Under the pieces are notes generated by a model. The model was not told the origin of the DNA. It made no database searches and saw only the letters and a list, made by a program, of their open reading frames with translations. The position numbers and the translations under genes were made by a program. Positions 62,164-64,000 of a DNA stretch of 64,000 nt are shown piece by piece; within the stretch, counting starts at the first letter, position 1, and each line of letters starts with the position of its first letter. Origin of the DNA: Cyclobacteriaceae bacterium (lineage in GTDB: Bacteria > Bacteroidota > Bacteroidia > Cytophagales > Cyclobacteriaceae); assembly GCA_019638355.1 (NCBI GenBank), contig JAHBTY010000004.1, positions 372,001 through 436,000 of the forward strand. Reading direction: 5' to 3'.

Positions 62164-63237
62164 ATGCCGTGGTTAAAGGAAAATGGTAAACATTATACGT
62201 TTGATGAAATAAAAACCGGAGTGGCTGAATCTTCTTCAGCCATTCGCTTTTGTAATACATGGCTAAACGGGCAAGCTGATTTTGTTTTACAAACATCGGG
62301 CTCAACCGGAACTCCCAAAAAAATAGCAGCTACCCGCGAACAATTAAAAGCAAGCGCTCGCATAACGGCAACATATCTTAAACTCGAACCTGAACAAACG
62401 GCATTGGTTTGTTTGGATGTTTCGTTCGTAGCCGGATTAATGATGCTGGTACGTGCACTGGAGGTGGGTATGAATATAATTGTTACACCTCCCGAAGCAA
62501 ATCCATTACAATCACTTGAACCAGCTATCAACGTTGACTTTGCTGCGTTTGTCCCCTATCAGATTGAGGCTATCTTAAAATCACCGCAACGAGAAAAATT
62601 AAATACCATAAAGAATTTAATTATTGGTGGGGCACCGTTATCAGAACAAACCAAAGTTGCCTTGCAATCTTTCACCAATAACATGTATGCAACCTATGGC
62701 ATGACGGAAACCCTCACACATATCGCACTACAAAAAATAAATGTGGCTACAGATAATACGTTTCAGGTTCTGCCTGGTTTTGATGTTGGAACAGATGTGC
62801 GCGGTTGTCTTACCGTTAAAGCAATCCATTTGGGAAATGAAGTTATCATCACCAACGATCTGGTTGAGCTAATAAGCAAAAATCAATTTCTGTGGCTGGG
62901 AAGAATTGATGGCGTAATCAATAGTGGTGGTGTAAAAATTATTCCTGAAAAAGTAGAAGGTCATGTTGCTTCCGTTTTTGAACAACTTCAATTACCCAAT
63001 CGTTTTTTTATTGCTGGTTTACCACACACTCAACTAGGCGAATTGGTAACGTTAATTATTGAGGGAACAATTACCAACAAACAGAGTGAGTCTTTAAAGC
63101 AGAAGCTGAACGAATCGCTATCACGCTACGAAATTCCAAAATCGATTTTTATAGTTGATAAGTTTATTGAAACCCGTTCCGGAAAAATTAACCGGCCTGA
63201 AATAGTACTTTCGTTGAAGGGAAAGTATGGAATATAG
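62164..63237 (+). CDS. menE: O-succinylbenzoate-CoA ligase MenE (short form)
   Basis: The 357-residue adenylate-forming enzyme has the P-loop FVLQTSGSTGTPKKIA, ATYGMTETLTHIAL, FLWLGRIDGVINSGGVKI and the terminal Lys region IETRSGKINRPE. It is shorter than the 450-490 residues of E. coli or Bacillus MenE; short forms are usual in Bacteroidota. It activates O-succinylbenzoate for MenB. It is the last gene of the operon; menC, which supplies its substrate, is not in the window. Confidence 0.92.
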   Translation: MPWLKENGKHYTFDEIKTGVAESSSAIRFCNTWLNGQADFVLQTSGSTGTPKKIAATREQLKASARITATYLKLEPEQTALVCLDVSFVAGLMMLVRALEVGMNIIVTPPEANPLQSLEPAINVDFAAFVPYQIEAILKSPQREKLNTIKNLIIGGAPLSEQTKVALQSFTNNMYATYGMTETLTHIALQKINVATDNTFQVLPGFDVGTDVRGCLTVKAIHLGNEVIITNDLVELISKNQFLWLGRIDGVINSGGVKIIPEKVEGHVASVFEQLQLPNRFFIAGLPHTQLGELVTLIIEGTITNKQSESLKQKLNESLSRYEIPKSIFIVDKFIETRSGKINRPEIVLSLKGKYGI

Positions 63238-63304
63238 GATATAGGGTGTAAACGTTCCTTAAATAGATAAATTCATTGATGCCTGAAGCCTGAATATTCA
63301 AGAA

Positions 63305-63859
63305 CTAATTCTTATACTCTAATTCTTCTCTTGCCTCTGCTGTCAATATTATGCTCATAATGTTGACTTTACCTGAGTCGCTAAATCCCAACTCTTTCCT
63401 TAATTCTTTTAGAAAATCATTACCTTGGTTTAATAAAAACATTTTATCATCAGTGTTAGTGACCAACTTTGATTCATATTCAATAAATTTTTTAATTAAA
63501 TTCTCACTACCCCAGTTCATGAGTCCTTTCTTAAACAACATAGTCTCGTCAAGTGCTTTATTTGAAAGTCCTCCCTTACCCTTTTTAATCTGTATTAACA
63601 TTTCAAAATAGGCGTTATAAAAATGTTCACATACCTTTTGCTTTTCTTTTAAAATATGAAGTTGATATTCTCTTTCTCTTCCTCTTTTGTTATTGATATT
63701 AACTGTCAAGACTGATGTAAATGCGGCAACCACAACAGCCACTATGCCAAATATTGAAATCTTCAAGTTTATTTCGTCAACGTAGAGTATTCCCCATATT
63801 GACAATGAAACCAAGATTCCAATTAGAATTAACAACCAAATTCTAGCAAATATGTCCAT
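63305..63859 (-). CDS. uncharacterised membrane-anchored protein
   Basis: The 184-residue protein has two N-terminal membrane segments (about 7-27 and 33-55) followed by a charged, mostly helical cytoplasmic domain (HILKEKQKVCEHFYNAYFEM and onward). Codon use is more A/T-rich than in the menaquinone operon, suggesting an accessory gene. I recognise no family. It is convergent with menE, 67 bases away. Confidence 0.75.
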   Translation of the reverse strand: MDIFARIWLLILIGILVSLSIWGILYVDEINLKISIFGIVAVVVAAFTSVLTVNINNKRGREREYQLHILKEKQKVCEHFYNAYFEMLIQIKKGKGGLSNKALDETMLFKKGLMNWGSENLIKKFIEYESKLVTNTDDKMFLLNQGNDFLKELRKELGFSDSGKVNIMSIILTAEAREELEYKN

Positions 63860-63931
63860 CTATTAAATTTATTCCGAAATAGTCAATTAATTCCGCTTAG
63901 CTTCATTAAGTCTTAATCCAAAAACCTTCCA

Positions 63932-63964
63932 CCCGCCTCTCCTAAAATAAAAGGAAAGGACGGG
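63932..63964. repeat. imperfect intergenic hairpin
   Basis: CCCGCCTCTCCT and AGGAAAGGACGGG can form a stem with mismatches around an A/T loop. Palindromes of this 'CCTCTCC..GGAGAGG' sort are common between Bacteroidota genes. No gene was identified between 63860 and 64000. Confidence 0.35.
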
Positions 63965-64000
63965 CAAAGTAAACCGCTAAGTTTTATTTCTTTGTTTTTA

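Noticed and set aside
63914-64000. Open frame on the minus strand reaching the window end
   Set aside because: Only about 28 codons, running through an imperfect palindrome typical of intergenic repeats; cannot be supported as a gene.

Overview
The window comes from a Bacteroidota chromosome, most likely a Cytophagales-type organism. The evidence is a SusC/SusD pair, two proteins with type IX secretion (T9SS) C-terminal domains (one type A, one type B), many lipoproteins with short lipobox signals, a classical menaquinone operon, the Nif3/coiled-coil gene pair, a DUF5690 transporter, and weak or absent Shine-Dalgarno sequences. No rRNA, CRISPR array, transposase, integrase or phage gene was seen. 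There is one tRNA gene, tRNA-Ser(CGA).

Layout. 1-211 is the tail of a GH127-like glycosidase. 326-12657 is a minus-strand run reading SusC, SusD, alkaline-phosphatase-superfamily phosphodiesterase, lipoprotein purple-acid-phosphatase-like enzyme, secreted LamG-phosphatase, and a large zinc metalloprotease. 12906-18232 is divergent from it and holds an XRE-cupin regulator, a TIGR03364-type FAD oxidoreductase, a PHP phosphoesterase, a DUF5690 transporter, a PhnX-like phosphonatase (minus strand) and a PhnZ-like HD diiron oxygenase. Together 2963-18232 looks like a phosphonate/phosphoester scavenging locus. Outer-membrane capture and extracytoplasmic phosphoester cleavage sit on one side, and uptake plus two alternative C-P bond cleavage routes on the other. 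This is the most interesting system in the window.

18282-27736 carries a single-domain response regulator, a lipoprotein, an unusual FHA-ABC half-transporter, and a DUF218 / SGNH / SGNH / MBOAT group that looks like an exopolysaccharide O-acylation module. About 27764-33334 is an A/T-rich island inserted between two convergent transcription units. It contains a type II restriction-modification pair (possibly AccI-like) and an AraC regulator / VOC protein / membrane protein trio, separated by long inverted repeats with GTTAGC/GCTAAC ends, an arrangement that resembles mobile cassettes.

33350-46212 holds a DUF1330-like protein, a T9SS type B beta-propeller protein, an FtsX-like permease with its LolD-like ATPase divergent from a TesA-like esterase (the same order as E. 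coli tesA-ybbA-ybbP), a second SGNH hydrolase, a YCF48-like protein, the tRNA, a MacB-like permease and a secreted GATase-like protein. 46257-57951 holds a T9SS type A sortilin-like protein, the minus-strand lpxK-porin-miaE run, Nif3, a coiled-coil protein whose zinc ribbon has decayed, a TPR protein and a histidine phosphatase. 58033-63237 is a tightly packed menaquinone operon (thioesterase, menF, menD, menB, menE; no menC). The window ends with an unknown membrane protein.

All family names were assigned by reading translated sequence and motifs by eye. No database search was run.
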